A stretch of DNA of 64,000 nt from Vibrio sp. D404a (GTDB taxonomy: Bacteria > Pseudomonadota > Gammaproteobacteria > Enterobacterales > Vibrionaceae). Location: positions 186,001 to 250,000 of the forward strand of contig NZ_JAHGAJ010000019.1 of NCBI RefSeq assembly GCF_030248535.1. Direction: 5' to 3'. The notes below the pieces were generated by a model. It did no database searches, was not told where the DNA came from, and worked only from the letters and a program-made list of their open reading frames with translations. Positions 18,013 through 26,813 of this stretch are shown in pieces (the first letter of the stretch is position 1; each line of letters opens with the position of its first letter). Position numbers and translations under genes: made by a program.

Positions 18013-18462
18013 ATGTTAGGAAGAATATTTGCACTCACTGCTATGGTCATGTGCACCCAAAACGCACTCGCCTACCCGGCTTATGAACACTCCCACAGCT
18101 TGTCGCACCGCAGCGTCATCTTATTTGCACCTGATGAGCAAGACAAAAAGGTGAAAGAGTTTATGAACGGCGTGTTGGTGAATAACTGCCAAATTGATGA
18201 GCGCGACATCGTTGTAATGGTGATTGCGGAAAACGGCTACACCAACCCGAGTTGGCTAAAAGAAGAGTTTAACTTAGAAGCGGTGAAAGAGATCTATGAA
18301 ATACCAAAAGGCAAACACACCGGTATTTTGATTGGTAAAGATGGTAAAGAGAAGCACCGCTGGAGTGGAGCAACAGATTGGGGATTTCTAGCGAGCTTCA
18401 TCGACGAGATGCCGATGCGTCGACAAGAGATGCAGCGACAATCTAGCCGCTGCAGCATATAA
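18013..18462 (+). CDS. DUF4174 domain secreted protein
   Basis: 149 residues with a signal peptide (LTAMVMCTQNALA) and a DUF4174 domain of thioredoxin-like appearance: SHRSVILFAPDEQDKKVKEF, a region ending in HTGILIGKDGKEKHRW, and LASFIDEMPMRRQEM. The usual redox CxxC is absent; only scattered cysteines remain. Function is unknown. The ATG at 18013 is preceded by AAGGAG at eight bases; a TTG at 17992 lies upstream of that site. It converges with cobA, whose stop is 27 bases away. Confidence 0.8.
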   Translation: MLGRIFALTAMVMCTQNALAYPAYEHSHSLSHRSVILFAPDEQDKKVKEFMNGVLVNNCQIDERDIVVMVIAENGYTNPSWLKEEFNLEAVKEIYEIPKGKHTGILIGKDGKEKHRWSGATDWGFLASFIDEMPMRRQEMQRQSSRCSI

Positions 18463-18489
18463 GGAAATCGGCTGAATAATTGAGGCAAT

Positions 18490-19245
18490 TTACTTGTTAA
18501 ACCAAGCCAGTTTTTCATGAAGCTGTGCAACACTACCAACCACAATCAGTGCTGGGCTTTTTGCTTGTGATGCTAGTCCAGCCAAATCGCTCAAGCCACC
18601 TCGGAACACTTTCTGCTCTTGGCGAGTGCCATTTTCGATGATCGCCACCGGCATATCTGCGCGCATACCGTTGTTTAACAAGTTTTTCTGGATATTCGGG
18701 CTCTCTTTCAGGCCCATGTAGAACACAATGGTGTGATTGTGTTGAGCCAAAGATTTCCAATCGATATCTTCGCCATCTTTCTTAAGGTGACCAGTGATAA
18801 ATTGAACACTTTGGGCGTGGTCACGGTGAGTGAGTGGAATACCCGCGTAAGCTGTTGCTCCAGCTGCGGCTGTGATACCCGGGACCACTTCGAATGCCAC
18901 ATCGTTTTCTGCTAGCGTTTCACACTCTTCGCCACCACGGCCAAAAATGAATGAATCACCACCTTTCAAACGTACAACGCGCTTGTTCTCTTGAGCTTTA
19001 GCCACAAGTAGATCGTTGATTTGATCTTGCGGTACACAGTGATGGTCTAGCTTCTTGCCCACATAAAGCATCTCTGCTTCTGGGTTTGCCATCGCTAGAA
19101 TTGCCTTAGACACCAAACGGTCATACACCACTACTTCTGCTTGTTGAATAACACGCGCTGCTTTAACGGTTAATAGATCTGGGTCGCCGGGACCTGCACC
19201 AACCAAAGACACGAAACCACTTTCTACTACTTGCTGCTCACTCAT
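18490..19245 (-). CDS. cobA: Uroporphyrinogen-III C-methyltransferase (SUMT)
   Basis: 251-residue methyltransferase that makes precorrin-2 from uroporphyrinogen III using two SAM, the first step towards siroheme. Family motifs are VSLVGAGPGDPDLLT at the N-terminus, VVYDRLVS, VRLKGGDSFIFGRGGEE, VPGITAAAGATAYAGIPLTHR and QFITGH. It is the single-function form without the CysG dehydrogenase/chelatase domain. It lies downstream of nirC behind a terminator, with 280 bases in between, and supplies siroheme for NirB; co-location supports this role. Confidence 0.95.
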   Translation of the reverse strand: MSEQQVVESGFVSLVGAGPGDPDLLTVKAARVIQQAEVVVYDRLVSKAILAMANPEAEMLYVGKKLDHHCVPQDQINDLLVAKAQENKRVVRLKGGDSFIFGRGGEECETLAENDVAFEVVPGITAAAGATAYAGIPLTHRDHAQSVQFITGHLKKDGEDIDWKSLAQHNHTIVFYMGLKESPNIQKNLLNNGMRADMPVAIIENGTRQEQKVFRGGLSDLAGLASQAKSPALIVVGSVAQLHEKLAWFNK

Positions 19246-19460
19246 TGCTTACGCCTATTTTAATTATTCTGCTGTAATTCACTGTATCAACAAGAAAACA
19301 TCTAGTCGATCACAGTTTTTGCATATTTCATAACTAATTGAATTAACGTTTTTGGTTATTCTCGTTGCAATTCTTTATCACTGGTTATCGTACTATTAAA
19401 AGCATAGTGAATATTGATGCGCAGCACTAAGCAAAGTAAAGAAGCTAAAGAAAACAAAGA
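19246..19460. other. Gap between cobA and nirC terminator
   Basis: About 215 bases without a gene. It probably contains the cobA promoter, but I see no convincing -35/-10 pair or operator. Confidence 0.3.
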
Positions 19461-19462
19461 AG

Positions 19463-19495
19463 ATAAAAAGGCCCCACAGTACACTGCAGGGCCTT
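19463..19495 (-). terminator. Rho-independent terminator after nirC
   Basis: AAGGCCC (19468-19474) pairs with GGGCCTT (19489-19495), extended inside by CAGT/ACTG, and is followed by TTTTTAT on the minus strand. It ends the nirBDC transcript before cobA. Confidence 0.85.
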
Positions 19496-19532
19496 GATGT
19501 TAATTCATTACGCTTAATTGCTCAGGTCAGGA

Positions 19533-20342
19533 TTATTTAATCGCTGGCGCTGTTTTAGCGTGAGTTAGGTACAGTGGGATACAAGTCATAACAAGACCAC
19601 CAACGATGTTACCTAGGATTGTTGGGATAAGGTTGAAGTTCAACCAAGTCGCGATACCGAAATCAGCACCAAGAATCATACCCAGTGGGAATAGGAACAT
19701 GTTTACTACTGTGTGCTCAAATACTAGTGCGAAGAAGATGAAGATTGGGAACCACATCATTGCTACACGGCCAGACACAGAGCGCGCAGTCATGTTGCCG
19801 ATAACACCTAGACAAACCATAAGGTTACAGAAGATACCGCGAACGAAACATGTGATCCATCCGTCCATACCCATGTTCTCAAAACCTAGGCTACGAGCAG
19901 TTGAAACCGCAATGAACTTTTGAACAACTGCGTTTGGATCTAGAGAGAAGTTACCTGTTAGCGAAACCGCAACTAGAAAAGCAACAAGCAGAGAACCGAT
20001 AAGGTTACCTAGACCTACGATACCCCAACAACGCAGGATACGACCCCATGTAATACCTGGGCGGTTATCGAATTTTGCTAAAGGAGCAAGGCCAAATACA
20101 CCGGTTACTAGGTCGTAACCCATCACACTTAAGATGACAAAACCTACAGGGAACACAAGTGCGCCAACGATGCCGATGCCCGTTTGAACCATTGTTGTAA
20201 TCGCGACAACAACCGCAAGTGAAAGGATCACACCCGCCATTGTGCTTCGGATTAGGAGATCGCGAGTACTTGTTTTCGTTTTCGCTTCGCCCACATCGAT
20301 CATAGTTTGAACGAATTCTACAGGTTTAAAATCAGAAGACAT
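19533..20342 (-). CDS. nirC: Formate/nitrite channel (NirC)
   Basis: 269-residue FNT-family membrane protein with six helices and the typical GNLIGS and RGIFCNLMVCLG motifs that form the pore constrictions. Position after nirB and nirD indicates nitrite uptake or export for the cytoplasmic NADH-dependent nitrite reductase. The ATG at 20342 has AAGGA seven bases upstream. It is followed by a terminator. Confidence 0.92.
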   Translation of the reverse strand: MSSDFKPVEFVQTMIDVGEAKTKTSTRDLLIRSTMAGVILSLAVVVAITTMVQTGIGIVGALVFPVGFVILSVMGYDLVTGVFGLAPLAKFDNRPGITWGRILRCWGIVGLGNLIGSLLVAFLVAVSLTGNFSLDPNAVVQKFIAVSTARSLGFENMGMDGWITCFVRGIFCNLMVCLGVIGNMTARSVSGRVAMMWFPIFIFFALVFEHTVVNMFLFPLGMILGADFGIATWLNFNLIPTILGNIVGGLVMTCIPLYLTHAKTAPAIK

Positions 20343-20457
20343 AAAATTGTCCTTAAAAAGTTAAATTTAAAAAGTAAAAATTGGATAGGAAAAGGCTCTA
20401 GATGTCGTCATGACAATCATCACTCACTAGAGCCCTTGAACTATCGAATCTTAACGA

Positions 20458-20781
20458 TTAAGCCGCGATTTCTACCGCACCTTTCACAACGCGAGCTTTG
20501 TAAGATTTCACGCTCATGCGGTCATCTTCCATACAAAGGCCAGTCGCTAGGTTGAAGCGTTGCTTCTTAAGCGGGCTTGCAACCCATAGCTCGTCTTGAT
20601 GCTCACAGATAAGGCCACGAGACAGAACGTTAGCTTGGAAGAATGGGTCCATATTGTTGATTGCGAACACTTCTTCAGTCGCACGTGGACGGAAGATAGC
20701 TACTTGCTCACCGTTTAGTAGTGCAACAACACCAGTACCTGGGATGATGTCTTCGATTTTACAAACTTTTGTAAATGCCAT
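20458..20781 (-). CDS. nirD: Nitrite reductase small subunit NirD
   Basis: 107-residue Rieske-like protein of the NirD family (TSKVCKIEDI-like start, GTGVVALLNGEQVAIFRP, LICEHQDELWVASPLKKQRF). The Rieske Cys-His ligands are not complete, as is usual for NirD, which lacks a cluster. The ATG at 20781 follows GGGAGA; a TTG at 20796 is unlikely. It lies 15 bases after nirB and forms the NADH-nitrite reductase with it. Confidence 0.93.
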   Translation of the reverse strand: MAFTKVCKIEDIIPGTGVVALLNGEQVAIFRPRATEEVFAINNMDPFFQANVLSRGLICEHQDELWVASPLKKQRFNLATGLCMEDDRMSVKSYKARVVKGAVEIAA

Positions 20782-20796
20782 GATGTTGTCTCCCAA

Positions 20797-23355
20797 TTAC
20801 ACTAGTTCTACGTGAAGGATATCGCCCTTCGCGTCTGGGTGTTTTTCAGTAAATGTCGCTGGACGGTGCTGTTCACGACCATCAGTTACGAACACTACGT
20901 TGTCATCACGCTCGTCAGAGTTAACGAAGTGAGAGAAACGCTTAAGTTGTGATTCGTCGTTGATAGTGTCAGTCCACTCACAGCTGAACTCTTCAATCAG
21001 CTTCGCTACGTCTGCTTCAAGTTGGTCGTTGATACCAAGCTTGTCTTCGATGATCACTTCACGTAGGTAGTCGATACCGCCTTCTAAGTTGTCGAACCAT
21101 ACAGAAGTACGTTGTAGCGGAGCAGCCGTACGTACGTAGAACATCATGTAGCGGTCGATGTACTTGATTAGCGTCTCTTGGTCTAGGTCGCTTGCAAGTA
21201 GTGTTGCGTGACGAGGTTTCATACCACCGTTACCGGCTACGTACATGTTCCAACCTGCGTCAGTTGCGATAATACCAAGGTCTTTACCTTGCGCTTCCGC
21301 ACACTCACGAGTACAGCCAGACACACCGAACTTCATCTTATGAGGAGCACGGATGCCTTTGTAGCGGTTCTCAAGCATCACACCAAGACCTACAGAGTCT
21401 TGAACGCCGTAACGACACCAAGTTGAACCCACACAAGTCTTAACCATACGTAGAGACTTACCGTAAGCTTGACCTGTTTCGTAGCCCGCTTCGATTAGCT
21501 TCTTCCAGATTGCAGGAAGGTCATCTTTTTGAGCACCGAACAGACCGATACGTTGTGCACCAGTGATCTTGGTGTACAGGTTGTACTCTGCTGCAACGTT
21601 TGCAAGAACAGAAAGTGCTTGAGGCGTTACTTCACCACCCGCCATACGCGGGATTACAGAGTAAGTACCGTCTTTCTGCATGTTACCTAGGAAGTTATCG
21701 TTGGTATCGTGCAGCTTAACTAGAGACGGCTTAAGGATGTGGTCACCCCAGTTTGAAGCAAGGATAGAACCTGCTAGAGGCTTACATACTTCACAACCGT
21801 AACCAGTACCGTGCTTCTCAAGCAGCTCTTCGAACGACTTGATTTCACCGATGCGTACTAGGTGGAACAGCTCTTGACGAGAGTAAGCAAAGTGCTCACA
21901 TACGTCGTTCTTCACTTCAACACCTGCTTTTTCAAGCTCAGCGTTTAGAACAGAAGTGACTAGAGGGATACAACCACCACAGCCTGTACCTGCGCCAGTT
22001 ACTGCTTTGATATCACCGATAGTGTGGTGACCTTCAGCAACTGCTTCTGCGATCTTGCCTTTTGTTACATCAAAACAAGAACAGATAACGGCAGATTCAG
22101 GTAGTGCGTCAGCGCCTAGTGTTGGCTTCTCAGCACCTGCGTGTGCAGGCAGGATAAGCGCATCTGGGTGCTCTGGAAGGTCGATTTCGTTCAGCATAAG
22201 CTGTAAAAGATCGCCGTAGTCAGATGTATCACCCACCATTACTGCACCAAGAAGCTTCTTGTTGTCTTCAGAAACGATTAGGCGCTTGTAAACTTCTTGC
22301 TCTTCGTTTTGGTAAACGTAGCTCTTACAGCCAGGAGTACGACCGTTCGCATCACCGATTGAACCTACTTTCACGCCTAGAAGCTTAAGCTTCGCAGACA
22401 TGTCAGCACCTTCAAATTTGCTGTCATTACCCACTACGTGGTCAACCGCAACCGTAGCCATCTTGTAACCAGGAGCCACAAGACCGTAGAACATTTCGTT
22501 CCAAGATGCACACTCACCGATAGCGTAGATGCTGTCATCAGAAGTCTGACAGAAATCATTGATGGCGATACCGCCGCGTGGTGCAACGTCTAACTTCATG
22601 TCACGAGCAAGCTTATCTTGAGGGCGAATACCCGCAGAGAATACGATGAAGTCAGTTTCTAATTCTGTACCGTCTGCAAAACGCATAACGTTACGTGCTT
22701 CTTTACCTTCAGGAGCAATCTCAAGCGTGTTTTTGCTAGTGTGAACTTTCACACCCATGCTTTCGATCTTTTGACGAAGTTGGTTACCACCCGCTTGGTC
22801 TAGCTGTTCAGCCATTAGCTTAGGAGCAAACTCAACTACGTGAGTCTCTACACCTAGCGCTTTCAAAGCACCAGCTGCTTCAAGACCTAATAGACCACCA
22901 CCGATAACAACACCGACTTTGCTCTTCTTCGCACACGCTTCGATCGCTTTTAGATCTTCGATAGTACGGTACACAAAGCAGTCTTTGCTTTCGCGGCCTT
23001 TAATAGGTGGAACGAATGGGAAAGAACCCGTCGCCATAACTAGCTTGTCGTATTGAATTTCACGACCAGAGCTTGAGTAAACAATCTTCTTCTCACGGTT
23101 TACTGTGATAGCGCGCTCGCCGATCAACATGTTGATGCCATGTTTCTCGTAGAAGCCCTCTTTAACTAAAGAAAGTTCATCTGCTGTGTGGTGTGAAAAG
23201 TAAGAAGAAAGGTGTACACGGTCATACGCTACACGTGGCTCTTCACAGAACACTGTAATGTCCATGTTTGCTACGTCTGTCTTCTCTACTAAATCTTCGA
23301 TATAGCGATGGCCGACCATCCCGTTACCGATTACGACTAGCTTCATCTTGCTCAT
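20797..23355 (-). CDS. nirB: NADH-dependent nitrite reductase large subunit NirB
   Basis: 852 residues that reduce nitrite to ammonium in the cytoplasm. In order: FAD/NAD-binding oxidoreductase domain (VIGNGMVGHRY; VIGGGLLGLEAAGAL), a BFD-like [2Fe-2S] domain (VICSCFDVT with GTGCGGC), and the ferredoxin-like and siroheme/4Fe-4S domains with CVGSTWCRYG and GVSGCTRECAEAQGKDLG providing the four cluster cysteines. Length matches the family. The ATG at 23355 has AGGAA upstream. FNR and NarL/NarP sites upstream suggest anaerobic and nitrate/nitrite control. Confidence 0.97.
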   Translation of the reverse strand: MSKMKLVVIGNGMVGHRYIEDLVEKTDVANMDITVFCEEPRVAYDRVHLSSYFSHHTADELSLVKEGFYEKHGINMLIGERAITVNREKKIVYSSSGREIQYDKLVMATGSFPFVPPIKGRESKDCFVYRTIEDLKAIEACAKKSKVGVVIGGGLLGLEAAGALKALGVETHVVEFAPKLMAEQLDQAGGNQLRQKIESMGVKVHTSKNTLEIAPEGKEARNVMRFADGTELETDFIVFSAGIRPQDKLARDMKLDVAPRGGIAINDFCQTSDDSIYAIGECASWNEMFYGLVAPGYKMATVAVDHVVGNDSKFEGADMSAKLKLLGVKVGSIGDANGRTPGCKSYVYQNEEQEVYKRLIVSEDNKKLLGAVMVGDTSDYGDLLQLMLNEIDLPEHPDALILPAHAGAEKPTLGADALPESAVICSCFDVTKGKIAEAVAEGHHTIGDIKAVTGAGTGCGGCIPLVTSVLNAELEKAGVEVKNDVCEHFAYSRQELFHLVRIGEIKSFEELLEKHGTGYGCEVCKPLAGSILASNWGDHILKPSLVKLHDTNDNFLGNMQKDGTYSVIPRMAGGEVTPQALSVLANVAAEYNLYTKITGAQRIGLFGAQKDDLPAIWKKLIEAGYETGQAYGKSLRMVKTCVGSTWCRYGVQDSVGLGVMLENRYKGIRAPHKMKFGVSGCTRECAEAQGKDLGIIATDAGWNMYVAGNGGMKPRHATLLASDLDQETLIKYIDRYMMFYVRTAAPLQRTSVWFDNLEGGIDYLREVIIEDKLGINDQLEADVAKLIEEFSCEWTDTINDESQLKRFSHFVNSDERDDNVVFVTDGREQHRPATFTEKHPDAKGDILHVELV

Positions 23356-23422
23356 AAGAATTCCTGAAAGGTTATAATTTTCTTAACTGAGCGAATAATG
23401 AATTATGAAAGAAAATGAAAAT

Positions 23423-23436
23423 ATGATGTAAATCAA
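23423..23436 (-). promoter_or_regulatory. FNR site of the nirB promoter
   Basis: ATGATGTAAATCAA on the plus strand (TTGATTTACATCAT on the minus) matches the FNR consensus TTGAT-N4-ATCAA at nine of ten positions. Its centre is about 74 bases upstream of the nirB start. Confidence 0.8.
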
Positions 23437-23449
23437 TTACGAAAATGAA

Positions 23450-23466
23450 CTACCCTAAAGGGGTAG
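23450..23466 (-). promoter_or_regulatory. NarL/NarP-type site of the nirB promoter
   Basis: CTACCC-N5-GGGTAG is a perfect palindrome containing the TACCCCT heptamer. Its centre lies 28-29 bases upstream of the FNR centre; in E. coli nirB these sites are at -69.5 and -41.5, 28 apart. It is one base short of the canonical 7-2-7 spacing. Confidence 0.65.
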
Positions 23467-23752
23467 AACAAAAGAGGTATAACGGATTAAAAATCGGCCA
23501 AAGCAAACGTATAACCTGACTTTATATATGGGTAATAGCGGAGTGCATGAACAACTTGAAGCATATTGAGGTGTAGTAAAGTTTCACTAAGAGTAACTCA
23601 AAAAGAAATTAAATGACAATCATTTTCATTTAGTGGCAAAACACTGACACAATATTTTAAATTTGAGCATTGCCGTGACAGAGTATTTGCCAATATGAAA
23701 GGTTCCGCTAAAACATCCGTAGCTCTATCACTATCAAGCCCTTCTCTACTGA
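23467..23752. other. Intergenic region with orphan Fur-box candidate
   Basis: About 285 bases with no gene. TTAAATGACAATCATTTTC at 23609-23627 matches the Fur consensus at 14 of 19 positions by eye. The neighbouring genes are far away or face away, so its target is unclear. No terminator-like hairpin that would mark a small RNA was found. Confidence 0.45.
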
Positions 23753-24100
23753 CTAAATCTTTTCCCAATCCATAAGCTTGTGTTTCTTAACTACGTAGCG
23801 GTGATAAGAACTGATGATAATGGCAAAAATCGAACTGGTCAGCAGCGCGTTAACTAAAGTAGCGGCAAGTGTTAAACCCACACCAACCAGGCTAAACAGA
23901 TAAATAAACGAGAAATAGAACACAAAGAACTCGACAAACTTTAGGGTAAAGTTTTTATAAAAAGGTTCCCAATACATCGGCTTCAACTCAAAGCCACGGC
24001 GTCTAAGAAAACGATAAAAATATGACTTATCTGACTTACATGACAGCCCAAGGGTTTGTAGATATTCGTCAGCTCTTGCTAACTTTTCCTGATGACTCAT
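23753..24100 (-). CDS. DUF6404-like small membrane protein
   Basis: About 115 residues: a cytoplasmic N-terminal segment (SHQEKLARADEYLQTLGL, then FYRFLRRRGFELKPMYW), then two hydrophobic helices (FVEFFVFYFSFIYLFSLVGV and a following Ala/Leu-rich stretch) and a basic tail. It looks like the DUF6404 proteins common in Vibrio and Shewanella, whose function is unknown; this assignment is from memory of the pattern. I start it at 24100 because the family begins near QEKL; ATG 24133 would add 11 residues. Confidence 0.6.
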   Translation of the reverse strand: MSHQEKLARADEYLQTLGLSCKSDKSYFYRFLRRRGFELKPMYWEPFYKNFTLKFVEFFVFYFSFIYLFSLVGVGLTLAATLVNALLTSSIFAIIISSYHRYVVKKHKLMDWEKI

Positions 24101-24206
24101 AAACCTGTTTAATACTCCCTCAATTACAAACATCTTCAAACTTTAAAACCGAACCGCCTAGCCACTGCAACCTGCCGTCATTAGCTCAAACGTACAGTTT
24201 GTGAAA

Positions 24207-24572
24207 TTACTTATTCTCGCCAATGCGCCACAGCACACCGCTTGGGTCTGTCATACAAAATTCAAGCATTCCCCATGGTTGCTCGATAAGGTCGGTCACT
24301 CTGACACCAAACTTCTCAACCACATCCAACTTATTAACGTGATCAAACCAACTTTGTGCATCCTCTACCAAAAGGTGCATCATAAAATTATTGCTATGAG
24401 CGGGTTCATAAAAGTCTTGAAGTAAAAAAGCGCATGAGCCTGATTTGAAATAAGCGATGCCTTCAAATTCAGAAGCCATTTCAAAGCCTATTGATTGATA
24501 GAAGCGCTTGGAAGATTCAAAGTCTTTAGCGGGCACAAACGACTTTATCTCGACGGTATTTAGGTTTTCCAT
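24207..24572 (-). CDS. VOC-family (glyoxalase/bleomycin-resistance fold) protein
   Basis: 121 residues of one vicinal-oxygen-chelate unit: IKSFVPAKDFESSKRFYQSIGF at the start and WGMLEFCMTDPSGVLWRIGE at the end, the usual beta-alpha-beta-beta-beta pattern. Members are metal-dependent enzymes or drug-binding proteins; the substrate cannot be predicted, and the metal ligands are not clearly complete. The ATG at 24572 follows GGAG by six bases. It is the first of four small minus-strand accessory genes that do not overlap. Confidence 0.8.
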   Translation of the reverse strand: MENLNTVEIKSFVPAKDFESSKRFYQSIGFEMASEFEGIAYFKSGSCAFLLQDFYEPAHSNNFMMHLLVEDAQSWFDHVNKLDVVEKFGVRVTDLIEQPWGMLEFCMTDPSGVLWRIGENK

Positions 24573-24617
24573 TTCCAACTCCGGTTTTAGATGTGTCTAG
24601 GTCATTCTCGCACTTTA

Positions 24618-24932
24618 TCAAGACAGCTTAACGGCTGTACCGAACACTAAGATTTCAGAGGCACCATCTGTTACTGAGCTTGTGGTAAATCGAATCCCAA
24701 CAACGGCGTCAGCGCCTAGCCCTTGAGCTTCTTCGACCAAGCGCTCAATGGCGATGTTTCGAGCCTCGGTTAGCATCTCGGTATAACCTTTGAGTTCACC
24801 ACCAACGATGCCTTTTAAACCCGCCATAAAGTCTCTGCCAACGTGTTTTGATTGAACAACGTTGCCGTTCACGATACCAAGTACTGTTTCAATTTCCCTA
24901 CCAGGAACCGTTTCTGTTGTTGTGTAAATCAT
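24618..24932 (-). CDS. YbjQ-family (UPF0145, DUF74) protein
   Basis: 104 residues, full family length, with the characteristic VLGIVNGNVVQSKHVGRDF, GGELKGYTEMLTEAR and GADAVVGIRFTTSS. Members form pentamers; a heavy-metal-binding role has been proposed but not shown. The ATG at 24932 has AGGTAAG upstream. It lies 45 bases upstream of the VOC gene. Confidence 0.9.
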   Translation of the reverse strand: MIYTTTETVPGREIETVLGIVNGNVVQSKHVGRDFMAGLKGIVGGELKGYTEMLTEARNIAIERLVEEAQGLGADAVVGIRFTTSSVTDGASEILVFGTAVKLS

Positions 24933-24959
24933 AACTTACCTATTCATCCTGCTTGGGGT

Positions 24960-25433
24960 TTAATCCAGTGATAAAACACGCTCGATAAAAGCCGACTTCT
25001 TAAGACGATAAGCGTCTTGAGGCCAGCCTGAGCATGACACTTTAAGATCATTGTATTCATAAACTAACAAAGGGTTACTTCGAAGTTTGTCTCGAAACGT
25101 TACAAACATATCAAACTCCGAGCCAAGCGCGACGAGTTGGAAAGCGACATCGTCTTCCGATTCACTTTCCAGCATGCACAGTTCTGGCGTTCGTAACGTA
25201 TCCAGCTTTTCATTGAAGCCCAACGTTTTCAACGACGTCACCGCACTCTCTAACTCAGTAGCATCAACACCAACGAGTATGTCTAAGTCACCCTTAGACA
25301 CAGCATTATCAATCGACGACGCGCCAATGTGCTCAATCAGCGCACTGGGTAATAACGCCTGTATTTTAGCTTGATAGCGTCGATATAAATCGTCGCAAAT
25401 TGGCTGATACTCTTCAGCGCTATAAAACTTCAT
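24960..25433 (-). CDS. GrpB-like nucleotidyltransferase-fold protein
   Basis: 157 residues with the UPF0157/GrpB pattern: IEHIGASSIDNAVSKGDLDI, which corresponds to the nucleotidyltransferase HxGS and DxD elements, and a C-terminal helical part. The first motif has GAS in place of GST. Members' activity is unknown. It lies 27 bases upstream of the ybjQ-like gene in the same direction. Confidence 0.8.
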   Translation of the reverse strand: MKFYSAEEYQPICDDLYRRYQAKIQALLPSALIEHIGASSIDNAVSKGDLDILVGVDATELESAVTSLKTLGFNEKLDTLRTPELCMLESESEDDVAFQLVALGSEFDMFVTFRDKLRSNPLLVYEYNDLKVSCSGWPQDAYRLKKSAFIERVLSLD

Positions 25434-25595
25434 CCCTGTTCTCCAAAGCCTTAGATCCTTTAAGCTCCATGTCGTGTTAAGGCTTCATATTCGAACACCT
25501 TACTCTAACTCCCTGACTACAATAACAAATTTATTAAATATATGCATAATTGTGTAGAGATTAATAAAATCATGAATGCAAATAAGGCTAACGGT

Positions 25596-26813
25596 CTACG
25601 CGATTGCTCGACTTCGAACGACTTGGATCAGATAAATACCACCACTTAGGGAAGCAACGGTGAACATCACCCAATACGCACCAGACATACCTAGATAAGT
25701 AGCCGACAGCCCAGCAGCTAGATAAGTTAATAACCACCAAAAGTGCGTTAACGAAAAATGTGCAGCGAAATATTGTCCAGCATCATCACTTCCAGCCGCA
25801 TCGTTAATCACAATGCCTGAAGTGGTCTGGATACAAGACATGCCGATACCCAAAGAGAAACAAAGAACGATAAATCCAAACCAATCTGGGAGCCATGTTC
25901 CGGCATAAAACGCTAACCATATTAGGATCAGTCCTCTGATGTGATAACGCTGCGGACTATAACGATTTAAAAGCTTGGGTAAGAATATCGCCGCTAACAT
26001 CGAGCCGATCCCAACAGCCAGCATGGCTAATGCCGTTTCACTGTCGCCACCATGCAGAATATCGTGCACGTAGACAACCGTATTCACTATCACCATGGCA
26101 CTTGCCGCTGCTGCCGCTAAGTACGCATACCACAATGAACGCAGAGAAGAGTGCGCCAGATAGGCGGTGATACCGCTAAAAATGGTTTTCCAGCACAGCT
26201 TACTCGTCTGTTCTTGTTGCCCTTTGTCTGAAGGGATAAAGCACAGTAACACCAACACCGCTGAGATAATAAATGTCACGGCATCAGCCCAAAACAGATG
26301 ACGAAAGCTCACAACGGTCAAGAGTACCGCGCTTAATACAGGGCTAAGCACTTGCTCCAAATCGTAGGCAATTCGACTATAAGAGAGCGCTTTAGTGTAG
26401 TGCTCTCGAATCGGGACGATTTGCGGCAGTGTTGCCTGAAACAGTGGTGTGAAGGCAGCCGAGCAAGCATTGATAGCAAACATCAGTACATAAACTTGCC
26501 ACACCTGATCCACGAACGGTAACGCCATGAAAAGCAGAGCTCTGAGCAAATCTAAGATGATCAAGGTTCGCTTTTTAGGCCACCTTCTGCTCAACACGGC
26601 AAATATTGGCGCGAGGCCGATATACGCGAGCATCTTAAGTGCAAATGCAATGCTCAATACTGTGCTCGCCTCACTCTCAGCGAGTTCATACGCCAACAGA
26701 GCTAAGCAGACTGAACTTATCCCAGTCCCAATGAGCGACACGACCTGAGCGAGCAAAAGCCTCACATAATCTCGATTGCTCCACAAAGAAGCGTTGACGA
26801 CGGGTAGATTCAT
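25596..26813 (-). CDS. MFS exporter, EntS-like (MFS_3)
   Basis: 405-residue, 12-helix transporter. The N-terminus (NRDYVRLLLAQVVSLIGTGI) and the loop SRRWPKKRTLIILDLLRALLF are typical of the MFS_3 group that includes the enterobactin exporter EntS and some macrolide pumps. Its ATG overlaps the stop of the carboxypeptidase gene by four bases (ATGA). This makes it the third gene of a coupled set: MurE-like ligase, carboxypeptidase, exporter. Export of a peptide or amino-acid conjugate made or trimmed by these enzymes is inference. Confidence 0.88.
   Translation of the reverse strand: MNLPVVNASLWSNRDYVRLLLAQVVSLIGTGISSVCLALLAYELAESEASTVLSIAFALKMLAYIGLAPIFAVLSRRWPKKRTLIILDLLRALLFMALPFVDQVWQVYVLMFAINACSAAFTPLFQATLPQIVPIREHYTKALSYSRIAYDLEQVLSPVLSAVLLTVVSFRHLFWADAVTFIISAVLVLLCFIPSDKGQQEQTSKLCWKTIFSGITAYLAHSSLRSLWYAYLAAAAASAMVIVNTVVYVHDILHGGDSETALAMLAVGIGSMLAAIFLPKLLNRYSPQRYHIRGLILIWLAFYAGTWLPDWFGFIVLCFSLGIGMSCIQTTSGIVINDAAGSDDAGQYFAAHFSLTHFWWLLTYLAAGLSATYLGMSGAYWVMFTVASLSGGIYLIQVVRSRAIA

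Noticed and set aside
24960..25433. Antibiotic nucleotidyltransferase
   Set aside because: The motif fits the GrpB/UPF0157 family and not a resistance enzyme.
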